A DNA stretch of 64,000 nucleotides from positions 28,116 to 92,115 of the forward strand of contig NZ_JAALEG010000014.1 of the NCBI RefSeq assembly GCF_011058165.1, in the 5' to 3' direction. Each line of letters begins with the position of its first letter. Position 1 is the stretch's first letter. The position numbers and the translations under genes are program-made. Below the pieces are notes generated by a model. The model was not told where the DNA came from. It did not search any database and worked only from the letters and a program-made list of their open reading frames with translations. Origin of the DNA: Rhodococcus aetherivorans (lineage in GTDB: Bacteria > Actinomycetota > Actinomycetes > Mycobacteriales > Mycobacteriaceae). Below, in pieces: positions 1 to 8,162 of the stretch.

Positions 1-1
1 T

Positions 2-1765
2 CTCGCGCAGACCGGCACCGGCAAGACCGCCGCGTTCGCGGTGCCGATCCTGTCGCGGATCGACACCGCGGTGAAGCGGCCCCAGGCACTGGTCCTGGCT
101 CCCACCCGTGAGCTCGCCCTGCAGGTCGCGGAGGCTTTCGGTAAGTACTCGGCGCACATCCCGGGTCTGCACGTGCTGCCCATCTACGGTGGCCAGAGCT
201 ACGGCGTGCAGCTGTCCGGGCTGCGCCGTGGCGCGCACGTCATCGTGGGCACCCCCGGACGTGTGATCGATCACCTCGCCAAGGGCACCCTCGACATCTC
301 CGAGCTCGAGTTCCTCGTGCTCGACGAGGCCGACGAGATGCTCACCATGGGCTTCCAGGAGGACGTCGAACGGATCCTCGCCGACACCCCGGAGACCAAG
401 CAGGTCGCGCTGTTCTCGGCGACCATGCCGGGCGCGATCCGCCGGCTGTCCAAGCAGTACCTGCACGACCCGGTCGAGATCACGGTCAAGTCGAAGACGA
501 CGACGTCGGCGAACATCACCCAGCGCTGGGTGCTCGTGTCGCACCAGCGCAAGCTCGACGCCCTGACCCGGATCCTCGAGGTCGAGCAGTTCGAGGCGAT
601 GATCCTCTTCGTCCGTACGAAGCAGGCCACCGAGGACCTCGCGGAGCGGCTGCGGGCCCGCGGTTTCTCGGCCGCCGCGATCAACGGTGACATCGTGCAG
701 GCCCAGCGCGAACGCACCATCGGCCAGCTCAAGAGCGGTGCGCTGGACATCCTCGTCGCGACGGACGTGGCGGCCCGCGGTCTGGACGTCGACCGCATCA
801 GCCACGTCGTGAACTACGACATCCCGCACGACACCGAGTCCTACGTGCACCGCATCGGCCGCACCGGCCGCGCCGGGCGCAGCGGTGACGCCCTGCTGTT
901 CGTCGCCCCCCGCGAGCGGCATCTGCTCAAGGCGATCGAGCGGGCCACCCGGCAGCCGCTCACCGAGATCCAGCTGCCGTCGGTGGAGGATGTCAACGCC
1001 CAGCGCGTCGAGAAGTTCAACGATTCGATCACCGAGGCGCTCACGTCGGATCACCTGTCGCTGTTCCGCACGTTCGTCGAGGACTACGAGCGCGAGCACG
1101 ACGTGCCCCTCGCCGACATCGCGGCGGCGCTGGCCGTGCTCTCCCGCGACGGGGAGTCGTTCCTCATGGAGGCCGAACCCGAGCCCGTGGCGCCGCCGCG
1201 GCGGGAACGCGAGCCGCGGGAGCGGCCGCCGCGCCGGTTCGACGACGACGGTGCGTCACGCGTCGGGCGCGACGGGCAGGAAATGGCGACCTACCGCATC
1301 GCCGTGGGTAAGCGGCACCGGGTGGTGCCCGGCGCGATCGTCGGCGCCATCGCCAACGAGGGCGGCCTGCGCCGCAGCGACTTCGGGCACATCAGCATCC
1401 GCCCGGACCACAGCCTCGTCGAGCTGCCGAAGGACCTGTCGCCGGAGACGCTCGAGGCGTTGCGCGGCACCCGCATCTCCGGGGTGCTCATCCAGCTGCA
1501 GCCCGACAGCGGCGCACCGGCGGGTCGGCCGTCGACCTACCGTCAGCGCGACGACCGCGGCGAACGCCGTCAGGGTGAGCGCAAGGAGTACGGCGGCAAG
1601 AAGGACTGGGGCGATCGCGGCGGCCGCAACAAGGACTTCGGTGGGCGCGGCGACCGGTTCGGCGACAAGCCGAACCGCGGATTCCGTGAACGCTCCGGCG
1701 AGCGCGGGCAGTCCGGTGGACACGGCTCGGGCGGCCACAGCAGCGGCTACCGCGGGCGCGACTGA
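2..1765 (+). CDS. deaD: DEAD-box ATP-dependent RNA helicase (DeaD/DbpA type), 5' partial
   Basis: This is an RNA helicase that unwinds RNA duplexes, probably in ribosome assembly or mRNA turnover. The window opens inside the gene: the first in-frame codons read LAQTGTGKT, which is motif I (Walker A), so the Q motif and true start lie upstream. Further motifs are PTRELA (Ia), DEAD (motif II), SAT (motif III) and HRIGRTGRAG (motif VI). After the helicase core comes a DbpA-type RNA-binding domain (about codons 420-495 of the visible part) and an Arg/Gly-rich tail ending RGRD. The family assignment is firm; the choice between DeaD and another DbpA-domain helicase is less so. The 3' end is tandemly duplicated in the repeat that follows. 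Confidence 0.93.
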   Translation, partial: LAQTGTGKTAAFAVPILSRIDTAVKRPQALVLAPTRELALQVAEAFGKYSAHIPGLHVLPIYGGQSYGVQLSGLRRGAHVIVGTPGRVIDHLAKGTLDISELEFLVLDEADEMLTMGFQEDVERILADTPETKQVALFSATMPGAIRRLSKQYLHDPVEITVKSKTTTSANITQRWVLVSHQRKLDALTRILEVEQFEAMILFVRTKQATEDLAERLRARGFSAAAINGDIVQAQRERTIGQLKSGALDILVATDVAARGLDVDRISHVVNYDIPHDTESYVHRIGRTGRAGRSGDALLFVAPRERHLLKAIERATRQPLTEIQLPSVEDVNAQRVEKFNDSITEALTSDHLSLFRTFVEDYEREHDVPLADIAAALAVLSRDGESFLMEAEPEPVAPPRREREPRERPPRRFDDDGASRVGRDGQEMATYRIAVGKRHRVVPGAIVGAIANEGGLRRSDFGHISIRPDHSLVELPKDLSPETLEALRGTRISGVLIQLQPDSGAPAGRPSTYRQRDDRGERRQGERKEYGGKKDWGDRGGRNKDFGGRGDRFGDKPNRGFRERSGERGQSGGHGSGGHSSGYRGRD

Positions 1766-1838
1766 GCACAGCGGCGGCTACCGCGGGCGCGACTGAGCAC
1801 AGCGGCGGCCACCGCGGGCGCGACTGAGCACAGCGGCG
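1735..1838 (+). repeat. 31-bp tandem repeat, three copies plus a partial, spanning the helicase stop codon
   Basis: The copies lie at 1735-1765, 1766-1796 and 1797-1827, with about 11 bases of a fourth. Each copy ends in codons for Arg-Gly-Arg-Asp and a TGA stop (stops at 1763, 1794 and 1825). Because 31 is not a multiple of three, each stop falls in a different reading frame. The copies are almost identical. Confidence 0.9.
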
Positions 1839-1842
1839 GGGC

Positions 1843-2646
1843 TCACATCTTCCCGTACCGCGCGAGGACGAAGCAGTACGCGCCGTACGCGGCGATACCG
1901 AGGCCGGCCGCGACGAGCAGGATCTGACCGAACGGGGCGGTGCCCAGCGTCTTGAGGGCACCGTCCAGTCCCGTCGCCTTGGACGGATCGGTGGTGAACG
2001 TCGCGACGAGGACCAGGACGCCGGCGCCGGCGATCGCCAGGCCCTTCGCGACGTACCCGACGGCGCCGAGCGGCTCGGCGTACCGGGGCAACCGCGCCCG
2101 GTGCAGGTCGTCGAGGAACTTCTTCGCCGCGCCCTTGTAGACGTGGTAGGCGCCGATTCCGATGATCACCAGCCCGGCCGCGACGAGCAGGACCTTGCCG
2201 CCTCCGGACTGCATCAAGCGAGCACTGAGTCCGGCGTTCTGTTCACCGCTCGACTTGCCGGTGCCCCGCGCGAACTGGAACGCGGCCAGTGCCAGCGCCA
2301 GGTACGCCACGGCGACGCCGACGGTCTTGACCCGGTCCAGGGCGGACGGTTTCTCGACGTCCGAACGTTTGCCCACTGCGGCCTCGACCAGACGCCACAG
2401 TGCCAGCGCCGTGAGCGTCACGGCCAGGATCCACAGGACGATCCGGCCGCCGGGCTGGGCGGCGAGCTCGCCGAGGGCACCGGACTGATCGGCACTGGCC
2501 GGATCGCCGAACGCGACCTGGACGACGATGTAGGCGATCAGCAGGTGCACGACCCCGCTCGCGGCCTGTCCGACCCGCGCCACCTTCTCGAACATCGGGT
2601 GCTGGGCAGCGCCCGCAGCTCCCGTGCTGGTCTGTTGTCCGGTCAC
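1843..2646 (-). CDS. DUF1206 integral membrane protein
   Basis: This is a 267-residue membrane protein of the actinobacterial DUF1206 family; its function is not established. The family shows three related units of paired transmembrane helices, visible here as repeated hydrophobic blocks beginning near residues 30, 115 and 190, each preceded by a short motif around a Gly-(x)-Ala/Val-x-G turn. The start is a GTG (2646). It faces the helicase gene tail to tail, with only the 31-bp repeat between the two stops. Nothing around it suggests a specific role. Confidence 0.8.
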   Translation of the reverse strand: MTGQQTSTGAAGAAQHPMFEKVARVGQAASGVVHLLIAYIVVQVAFGDPASADQSGALGELAAQPGGRIVLWILAVTLTALALWRLVEAAVGKRSDVEKPSALDRVKTVGVAVAYLALALAAFQFARGTGKSSGEQNAGLSARLMQSGGGKVLLVAAGLVIIGIGAYHVYKGAAKKFLDDLHRARLPRYAEPLGAVGYVAKGLAIAGAGVLVLVATFTTDPSKATGLDGALKTLGTAPFGQILLVAAGLGIAAYGAYCFVLARYGKM

Positions 2647-2754
2647 GCGACGGCCTCCAGGATCTCGCGGCGACGGCGCCGGGGCGCCCCGGCAGTGGTG
2701 CCTACGGCGAGCCTATCGCGCCGGCGGGGCGTCGTCCGGGTTCGCCGGCGCCGG

Positions 2755-3270
2755 CTACCGGACCCTGCCGGCCAGGACGTCGGCGGTGGCGCCGTCGACG
2801 GATTCGCGGATGATGTCGGCGTGGCCGGCGTGCCGGGCCCATTCCTCGATCTGATGCAGGACCAGGAACCGCACGGAGAGCGGCACGCCCTGGTCCAGCC
2901 ATCGGGCGATGTCCGCCGGCAGGTCCACCACCCGGCCCAGGTCCGGGTCCGCCCGCAGCACGTCGGCGAAGCGGGCCGCGACTGTGTCGAGCCGGGCGAG
3001 CTGATCCGCGACGGTCTCGTCGTCGCGCACCGCCCACCCGGCTGTCCACGCCGCCACCGGGTCCGGCTCGCGGCTCTGCGTCCCGGCGATGCGGTCGGCG
3101 GCGGCGACCTCGCCGTCGATCACATGGTTCAACAGCGACGCCAGGCTCATCGCGGAGGCGCTGGGCACGCTGCGCGCCTGGTCCTCGGTCAGGCCGGACA
3201 GTGCGTTGCGGAACGCGGCGCGCTGATTGTCGAGAAGCAGGAGCAGCAGATCGGTCTCGTTCGTCGTCAT
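2755..3270 (-). CDS. DinB-superfamily (DUF664-like) protein
   Basis: This 171-residue protein has the DinB/maleylpyruvate-isomerase-like four-helix fold. The N-terminal half carries the LLNHVIDGE segment, where a metal-binding His is expected, and there is a later HQIEEWARHAGHAD segment with further His residues. Members are thiol-dependent transferases or have unknown activity. Its ATG overlaps the TGA of the upstream ABC exporter by 4 bp, so the two are translationally coupled and probably share the MerR-type promoter. A detoxification role beside the exporter is inference. Confidence 0.75.
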   Translation of the reverse strand: MTTNETDLLLLLLDNQRAAFRNALSGLTEDQARSVPSASAMSLASLLNHVIDGEVAAADRIAGTQSREPDPVAAWTAGWAVRDDETVADQLARLDTVAARFADVLRADPDLGRVVDLPADIARWLDQGVPLSVRFLVLHQIEEWARHAGHADIIRESVDGATADVLAGRVR

Positions 3271-5168
3271 GCGCCCAGTGTGGGAGCCATTGCGGACACC
3301 CGCGGTCCTGAATCGGCGAACTGGGTGCGGTACAACTCGCCGTAACGCCCGCCGGCGGCGAGCAGCTCGGAATGGGTGCCGCGCTCGACGATGCGTCCGG
3401 CCTCGACCACGAGAATCAGATCCGCCGCGCGGACCGTGGACAACCTGTGTGCGATCACCACGGAGGTCCGTCCGGCCAGCGCCTCCGTGAGCGCCTCCTG
3501 CACGGCAGCCTCCGACGTCGAGTCCAGGTGCGCGGTGGCCTCGTCGAGGATGACCACCCGCGGGTGGGCGAGCAGCAGCCGCGCAATGGTCAGCCGCTGG
3601 CGCTCACCGCCGGAGAGCCGGTACCCGCGCTCGCCGACGACGGTGTCCAGGCCGTCGGGCAGGGAGCGGATCAGGTCGGTGAGCCGGGCCCGGCCCAGCA
3701 CCTCCCACAGCTCGTCCTCGGTTGCCTCCGGGCGGGCCAGGAGCAGATTCGCCCGCACGCTCTCGTGGAACAGGTGCCCGTCCTGGGTGACCATGCCGAC
3801 GGTCCCGCGGATCGACGCGGTGGTGAGCCGGCGCACGTCGACCCCGCCGAGCAGCACGGATCCGGAGTCGGTGTCGTAGAGCCGCGGCACCAGTTGCGCG
3901 ATCGTGGACTTGCCGGCGCCGGAGGAGCCCACCAGGGCCACCATCTGCCCGGGCTCGGCCCGGAAGCTCACGTCGTGCAGGACCGGTGCGCCGCCGCGGG
4001 TGTCGAGCGTGGCCACCTCCTCCAGCGACGCCAGCGAGACCTTGTCGGCGGCGGGGTATGCGAAATCCACGTGCCGGAACTCGACGGCGACCGGGCCGTC
4101 GGGGACGGGGCGGGCGTCGGGGGCCTCCTCGATCAGCGGCCGCAGGTCGAGCACCTCGAAGACCCGCTCGAAGCTCACCATCGCGCTCATCACGTCGACG
4201 CGGGCGCTCGCGAGTGCCGTCAGCGGCGAGTACAGGCGCGTCAGCAGCATCGCCATCGCCACGACGGCACCCGGCTCGAGCTGGCCGCGCAGCGCGTAGA
4301 AGCCGCCGAGGCCGTAGACGAGGGCCAGCGCGAGGGCGGACACGAGGGTCAGGGCTGTGACGAACACCGACTGCAGCATCGCCGTCTTCACCCCGATGTC
4401 GCGCACCCGGCGGGCGCGGACGGCGAACTCCGACGACTCCTGCGACGGCCGGCCGAACAGCTTCACCAGCGTCGCGCCGGGCGCGGAGAATCGCTCCGTC
4501 ATCTGGGTGCTCATCACCGAATTGTGGTTGGCCGCTTCACGATTCAGGCGCGCCAGCCGCACGCCCATGTGCCGGGCGGGCACCACGAAGATCGGCAGCA
4601 GCAACAGCGCGAGCAACGTGATCTGCCAGGAGATCCCGATCATCACCACGAGCGTGATCGCGAGGGTGACGAGGTTGCCGACCACGCCGGACAGGGTGTC
4701 ACTGAACGCCCGTTGGGCGCCGATGACGTCGCTGTTGAGCCGGCTGACAAGGGCGCCGGTGCGGGTGCGGGTGAAGAACGCAATGGGCATGCGCTGCACG
4801 TGGTCGAACACGGTGGTGCGCAGGTCGAGGATGAGGTCCTCGCCGATGCTCGCGGACAGCCAGCGGTTCAGGATGCCGAGCCCGGCCTCGACGACGGCGA
4901 TGGCGGCGATCAGCACCGCCAGCCACGTGATCACCGAGAGGTCGGCGCGGTCGACGATGGCGTCGATCACCCGGCCGGCGAGGACCGGGGTGGCCACGCC
5001 GAGTGCGGCGATCACCACGCTCAGCAGCAGGTACATGCCGATGTTGCGGCGGTGGGGGCGGGCGAACTCGGCGATCCGGCGCAGGCTGGCGCGCGAGAAC
5101 GGACGCCGGTCGCTCTGCGCGTGCATCGCGTTGTACATCGCGTTCCACGCGGTCACTTCCATGCTCAT
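3267..5168 (-). CDS. ABC exporter, fused transmembrane and ATPase domains
   Basis: This is a half-size ABC exporter of about 633 residues. A six-helix transmembrane domain (about 55-350) precedes a nucleotide-binding domain with Walker A GSSGAGKST, signature LSGGERQR and Walker B followed by DEATAHLD. Such proteins dimerise and export drugs, lipids or peptides. I chose the ATG at 5168 (MSMEVTAW) because a GGAGG lies 7 nt upstream and no credible promoter or ribosome site supports the much longer open frame that runs through to 5516. A MerR/SoxR-type promoter lies directly upstream (5197-5227), so expression is probably induced by a drug or redox signal. Confidence 0.92.
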   Translation of the reverse strand: MSMEVTAWNAMYNAMHAQSDRRPFSRASLRRIAEFARPHRRNIGMYLLLSVVIAALGVATPVLAGRVIDAIVDRADLSVITWLAVLIAAIAVVEAGLGILNRWLSASIGEDLILDLRTTVFDHVQRMPIAFFTRTRTGALVSRLNSDVIGAQRAFSDTLSGVVGNLVTLAITLVVMIGISWQITLLALLLLPIFVVPARHMGVRLARLNREAANHNSVMSTQMTERFSAPGATLVKLFGRPSQESSEFAVRARRVRDIGVKTAMLQSVFVTALTLVSALALALVYGLGGFYALRGQLEPGAVVAMAMLLTRLYSPLTALASARVDVMSAMVSFERVFEVLDLRPLIEEAPDARPVPDGPVAVEFRHVDFAYPAADKVSLASLEEVATLDTRGGAPVLHDVSFRAEPGQMVALVGSSGAGKSTIAQLVPRLYDTDSGSVLLGGVDVRRLTTASIRGTVGMVTQDGHLFHESVRANLLLARPEATEDELWEVLGRARLTDLIRSLPDGLDTVVGERGYRLSGGERQRLTIARLLLAHPRVVILDEATAHLDSTSEAAVQEALTEALAGRTSVVIAHRLSTVRAADLILVVEAGRIVERGTHSELLAAGGRYGELYRTQFADSGPRVSAMAPTLGA

Positions 5169-5196
5169 GCGGGAGCCTCCTGAAGTCGGTCGCCCG

Positions 5197-5227
5197 ACCG
5201 TAGAACCTCGAGTGGACTCGAGGTCAA
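5197..5227 (-). promoter_or_regulatory. MerR/SoxR-type promoter with 19-bp spacer and perfect palindrome
   Basis: Read on the minus strand, -35 TTGACC (5227-5222) and -10 TACGGT (5202-5197) are separated by 19 bp. The spacer region contains ACCTCGAGT-CC-ACTCGAGGT (5224-5205), a perfect 9-2-9 inverted repeat. An over-long spacer with a centred dyad is the hallmark of MerR-family control, and the arms resemble SoxR boxes (CCTCAAGT..ACTTGAGG). It drives the ABC exporter and the coupled DinB-like gene. No MerR-family gene lies in the window, so the regulator is encoded elsewhere. Confidence 0.82.
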
Positions 5228-5349
5228 GCGTAGGTGCGCGGACTGCTGCGGGCTCGCGAGGCCGGCACCGAGTCTGCCCGTTCGTGTAGAACCCGCCACC
5301 GGATTCTGCACGTGACCTCCGACAGGGCCCGTCGTCACGGCCGCGCACG

Positions 5350-5355
5350 TAGGGT
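5350..5355 (+). promoter_or_regulatory. -10 hexamer for a probable leaderless transcript
   Basis: TAGGGT ends 6 nt before the ATG at 5362, where transcription would be expected to begin, and no Shine-Dalgarno sequence is present. Confidence 0.5.
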
Positions 5356-5361
5356 CGGAGC

Positions 5362-5823
5362 ATGGCACCGAAGATCGCAACGGCGGACCGCGTGGACCGC
5401 GACCGGCTGCTCGAATTCGTCCGCCCGCGCCACCGCGGCACCCTGGTCACCACCCGGTCCGACGGCCGGCTGCAGATGTCCCCGGTCACGTGCGGGCTGG
5501 ACGACGCCGGCCGCATCGTGATCGCGACCTACCCGGAACGCGCCAAGGTCGTCAACATCCGCCGCCGCCCGGCCGTGTCGATCCTGATCCACTCCGACGA
5601 CTGGAACGGGCCCTACGTCCAGGTCGACGGCACCGCCGAGGTGATCGACCTGCCGGACTCGGTCGAGCCCCTCGTCGAGTACTTCCGCGCCGTCGCCGGG
5701 GAGCACCCCGACTGGGACGAGTACCGGGAGGCGATGCGCACGCAGGGCAAGTCGCTGATCCGCATCACCGTCGAGGACTGGGGTCCGGTCGCGACGGGCG
5801 GTTTCCCGCCCGGCCGGGCCTGA
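5362..5823 (+). CDS. PPOX-class F420/flavin-dependent oxidoreductase
   Basis: This 153-residue split-barrel protein belongs to the pyridoxamine-phosphate-oxidase-like family and resembles the Rv1155 type, which uses F420 in mycobacteria. Typical features are the N-terminal LATL-like strand (here RGTLVTTRSDG), SPVTCGLDDAGRIVIAT, and the K-V-x-N-I-R-R-x-P stretch that binds cofactor phosphate. It is probably a cytoplasmic homodimer reducing small unsaturated or quinone-like substrates; the substrate is unknown. It is divergent from the ABC exporter and convergent with the next lipoprotein gene. Whether it uses F420 or FMN cannot be settled from sequence alone. Confidence 0.82.
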   Translation: MAPKIATADRVDRDRLLEFVRPRHRGTLVTTRSDGRLQMSPVTCGLDDAGRIVIATYPERAKVVNIRRRPAVSILIHSDDWNGPYVQVDGTAEVIDLPDSVEPLVEYFRAVAGEHPDWDEYREAMRTQGKSLIRITVEDWGPVATGGFPPGRA

Positions 5824-5832
5824 GCCGCCCGA

Positions 5833-6435
5833 TCAGCGAGCGACGTCGACGACCAGCCGCGTCGGGTTCGTCAGCGCGTACACGGCGAACGGCGTGTTCG
5901 GCTCCGCGACGCCGACGAACGACTGGGTCACGCCCTCGAAGACGCCGGAGCCGTTGACCTCGACGACCGAGCCGCCCGGCTGCGCGAGCACCGGGTTGGG
6001 GCCGGAGTACGGTTCGACCCCGCTGTCGAACGGATACGCGGACCCGTCGATGAGCACCTGCAGGATCGCGCCGCCGGCGACGGCCACGTCGTTGCCGCTG
6101 CCGTCCTGCACCGCCCGGTCGACGTATCCGACGCGCCACCCCGGGGTGCCGGTGCCGCCCATCTCGTACACGACCCGGTCGAAGTTCTCGTGCCGGCCGG
6201 TGCGGATGTCGGTGACGGTCAGCTTCGCGCCGGCCGAGGCGGGCGACGTCTTGTCCGATGCGTCGGTCGGCGCGGGCTCGGGGGTCGGCGACGAGTCGGC
6301 GGACCCCGACCCCGACGAGATCGTGGAGGTGGCGGTGCTCGCCGACGCGGACGGTGCCGGGCTGTCGGCGTCCGAGCAGCCCGCAAGTACCAGCGCGGCG
6401 GCGGTGACGGCGAAGGCGATCCGGGCGTGCTTCAT
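5833..6435 (-). CDS. Lipoprotein with AMIN-like domain
   Basis: This 200-residue exported lipoprotein has a hydrophobic signal segment ending in the lipobox LVLAGC at about residues 15-20. A Ser/Thr/Pro-rich linker (about 22-70) follows. The C-terminal domain begins LTVTDIRTGRHENFDRVVYEMGG and ends TRLVVDVAR, the pattern of the AMIN-like beta domain common in actinobacterial lipoproteins. The start is the ATG at 6435. It is probably anchored outside the cytoplasmic membrane with a cell-wall-related role, which is family-level inference. Its stop lies 9 bp from that of the oxidoreductase gene (convergent). Confidence 0.8.
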   Translation of the reverse strand: MKHARIAFAVTAAALVLAGCSDADSPAPSASASTATSTISSGSGSADSSPTPEPAPTDASDKTSPASAGAKLTVTDIRTGRHENFDRVVYEMGGTGTPGWRVGYVDRAVQDGSGNDVAVAGGAILQVLIDGSAYPFDSGVEPYSGPNPVLAQPGGSVVEVNGSGVFEGVTQSFVGVAEPNTPFAVYALTNPTRLVVDVAR

Positions 6436-6482
6436 GAGCAAGATGTTACGGCTGTGACGGCCCGGTCTCCGGGAGGCGTGCC

Positions 6483-7253
6483 TCACCCGAGCAGTTCGCG
6501 CAGGTAGGCGACATCCTCGGCGATCCCCTCCGCCGGGGTCTCGAGGACGATCGGCGCGTCCGCGGCCCGGCACACCGCCACCAGCAGGCCGGGGTCGATC
6601 GTGCCGGCGGCGATGTTGGCGTGCCGGTCCCGGCCGGAGCCGAAGCCGTCGCGGGAATTGTTCAGGTGCACCAGATCGATCCGGCCGGTCGCGGCCCGTA
6701 CCCGCTCGACGACGTCGACGAGGTCCTCGCCGCCCGCCCACGCGTGGCAGGTGTCGAGGCAGAAGCCCACGTCGTAGTCGCCGACGGCATCCCACAACCG
6801 CGCGATCGCATCCACGTGCCGGGCCATCGCGAACTCGCCCCCGGCGGTGTTCTCGATCAGGACGGGCACCGCGAACCCGCCCTTGTCCTCCTGTCGCTCG
6901 AACAGCTTGCGCCAGTTCTCCACGCCCGCGGCGACCTCCTCGCCGGACCGGACGTGGCCGCCGTGCACCACCAGGCCGAAGGCGCCGATCCGGGCGGCCG
7001 CCTCGGCGTGCTCGGCCACGGCCTTGCGCGACGGCATCCGCAGCCGGTTGTTCGTGCTGGCCACGTTGATCACGTAGGGGGAGTGCACCACCACCGCGAC
7101 GTCGGAATCGCGGATCTGTTCCTCCCGGGGGTGCGGGCCCGGCTTCGTCCACTGCTGGGGATCGCCGAGGAACAGTTGCACCAGGTCTGCGCCGACGCGT
7201 TCGCCGCAGCCGATCGGATCGTCGTCCTGCCGGACGTGTGCTCCTATCCGCAT
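6483..7253 (-). CDS. nfo: Endonuclease IV (AP endonuclease)
   Basis: This is a 256-residue member of the AP-endonuclease 2 family, which cuts DNA 5' to abasic sites in base excision repair. It is a TIM barrel with metal-binding signatures in order: VHSPYVINVAS, LVVHGGH, VLIENTAGG, GFCLDTCHAWAGG, HLNNSRDGFGSGRDRHANIA and VLETPAE. The zinc-ligand His, Glu and Asp residues of these motifs are present. Length is normal for the actinobacterial enzyme. It is divergent from the ABC system at 7392 and downstream of no obvious operon partner. Confidence 0.93.
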   Translation of the reverse strand: MRIGAHVRQDDDPIGCGERVGADLVQLFLGDPQQWTKPGPHPREEQIRDSDVAVVVHSPYVINVASTNNRLRMPSRKAVAEHAEAAARIGAFGLVVHGGHVRSGEEVAAGVENWRKLFERQEDKGGFAVPVLIENTAGGEFAMARHVDAIARLWDAVGDYDVGFCLDTCHAWAGGEDLVDVVERVRAATGRIDLVHLNNSRDGFGSGRDRHANIAAGTIDPGLLVAVCRAADAPIVLETPAEGIAEDVAYLRELLG

Positions 7254-7391
7254 GGTCTCGACGGTAGCGCCCGGCGGCGACGCAGGAGAACCTCACCGGG
7301 ACGTCACCGGGCGCACCCTGAGAACCGTCCGGCGCGGAATCCGGGACGTCCCCGATGGTGCCCTGTCGGAAAAGTCAGGAAGATGGTGGGC

Positions 7392-8150
7392 ATGCCAGCC
7401 CACACCGCCACTGCCGCGCGCGCAATCGACCTGAGAAAGATCTACGGAACCGGTGAGACCGCCGTCCACGCCCTCGACGGGGTGAACGCGGAGTTCGCGG
7501 CGGGGGAGTTCACCGCCATCATGGGTCCCTCGGGTTCGGGGAAGTCGACGCTGATGCACTGCCTCGCCGGCCTCGACACCGCCACGTCCGGTTCGGTGGT
7601 CCTCGGCGACACGGACCTGACCGACCTGTCGGACAAACAGATGACGCAGCTGCGGCGCGACCGCATCGGCTTCGTCTTCCAGGCGTTCAACCTGGTGCCC
7701 ACGCTCACTGCACTCGAGAACATCACGCTGCCCGTCGACATCGCCGGCCGCAAGGTCGACCGCGAATGGCTGGACACCGTCGTGAACCGCCTGGGACTCG
7801 GCGACCGGCTCGACCACCGGCCCGGGGAGTTGTCCGGCGGTCAGCAGCAGCGCGTGGCGTGCGCCCGCGCGCTCGCCGGCCGGCCCGAGATCATCTTCGG
7901 CGACGAGCCCACCGGCAACCTCGATTCCCGTTCCTCGGGCGAGGTGATGTCGATCCTGCGGGCCGCGGTCGACGAGTTCGGGCAGACGGTCGTGATCGTC
8001 ACCCACGATCCGCGTGCGGCCAGCTACGCGGATCGGGTGGTGTTCCTCGCGGACGGGCGCATCGTCGACGAGATGCGCGACCCGACCGCCGACTCGGTCC
8101 TCGACCGGATGAAGCAGTTCGACGCCGTCGCCGTTCCCACGGCGAAGTAG
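7392..8150 (+). CDS. ABC transporter ATP-binding protein (MacB/LolD type)
   Basis: This 252-residue ATPase has Walker A GPSGSGKST (near residue 46), Q-loop FQAFNLVPTLTALEN, signature LSGGQQQR and Walker B IIFGDEPTGNLDS, the MacB/LolD/FtsE pattern. It powers the FtsX-type permease encoded 12 bp downstream. I prefer the ATG at 7392, with AGGAAG 9 nt upstream, over the ATG at 7383, which would sit directly on that site. The pair probably performs mechanotransmission or export of a lipoprotein or peptide across the membrane; the substrate is unknown. Confidence 0.9.
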   Translation: MPAHTATAARAIDLRKIYGTGETAVHALDGVNAEFAAGEFTAIMGPSGSGKSTLMHCLAGLDTATSGSVVLGDTDLTDLSDKQMTQLRRDRIGFVFQAFNLVPTLTALENITLPVDIAGRKVDREWLDTVVNRLGLGDRLDHRPGELSGGQQQRVACARALAGRPEIIFGDEPTGNLDSRSSGEVMSILRAAVDEFGQTVVIVTHDPRAASYADRVVFLADGRIVDEMRDPTADSVLDRMKQFDAVAVPTAK

Positions 8151-8162
8151 GGCGAGCCGATC

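Noticed and set aside
885..1796. Plus-strand frame overlapping the helicase and ending in the same RGRD-stop
   Set aside because: It is an out-of-frame shadow that reaches the second copy of the 31-bp repeat, which gives it a look-alike C-terminus.
1735..1838. CRISPR-like array
   Set aside because: The 31-bp units are contiguous with no spacers and are a duplicated coding end.
5169..5516. N-terminal extension of the ABC exporter by about 116 codons
   Set aside because: It would read through the MerR-type promoter and its palindrome and overlap the divergent oxidoreductase gene; a good ribosome site supports the start at 5168.
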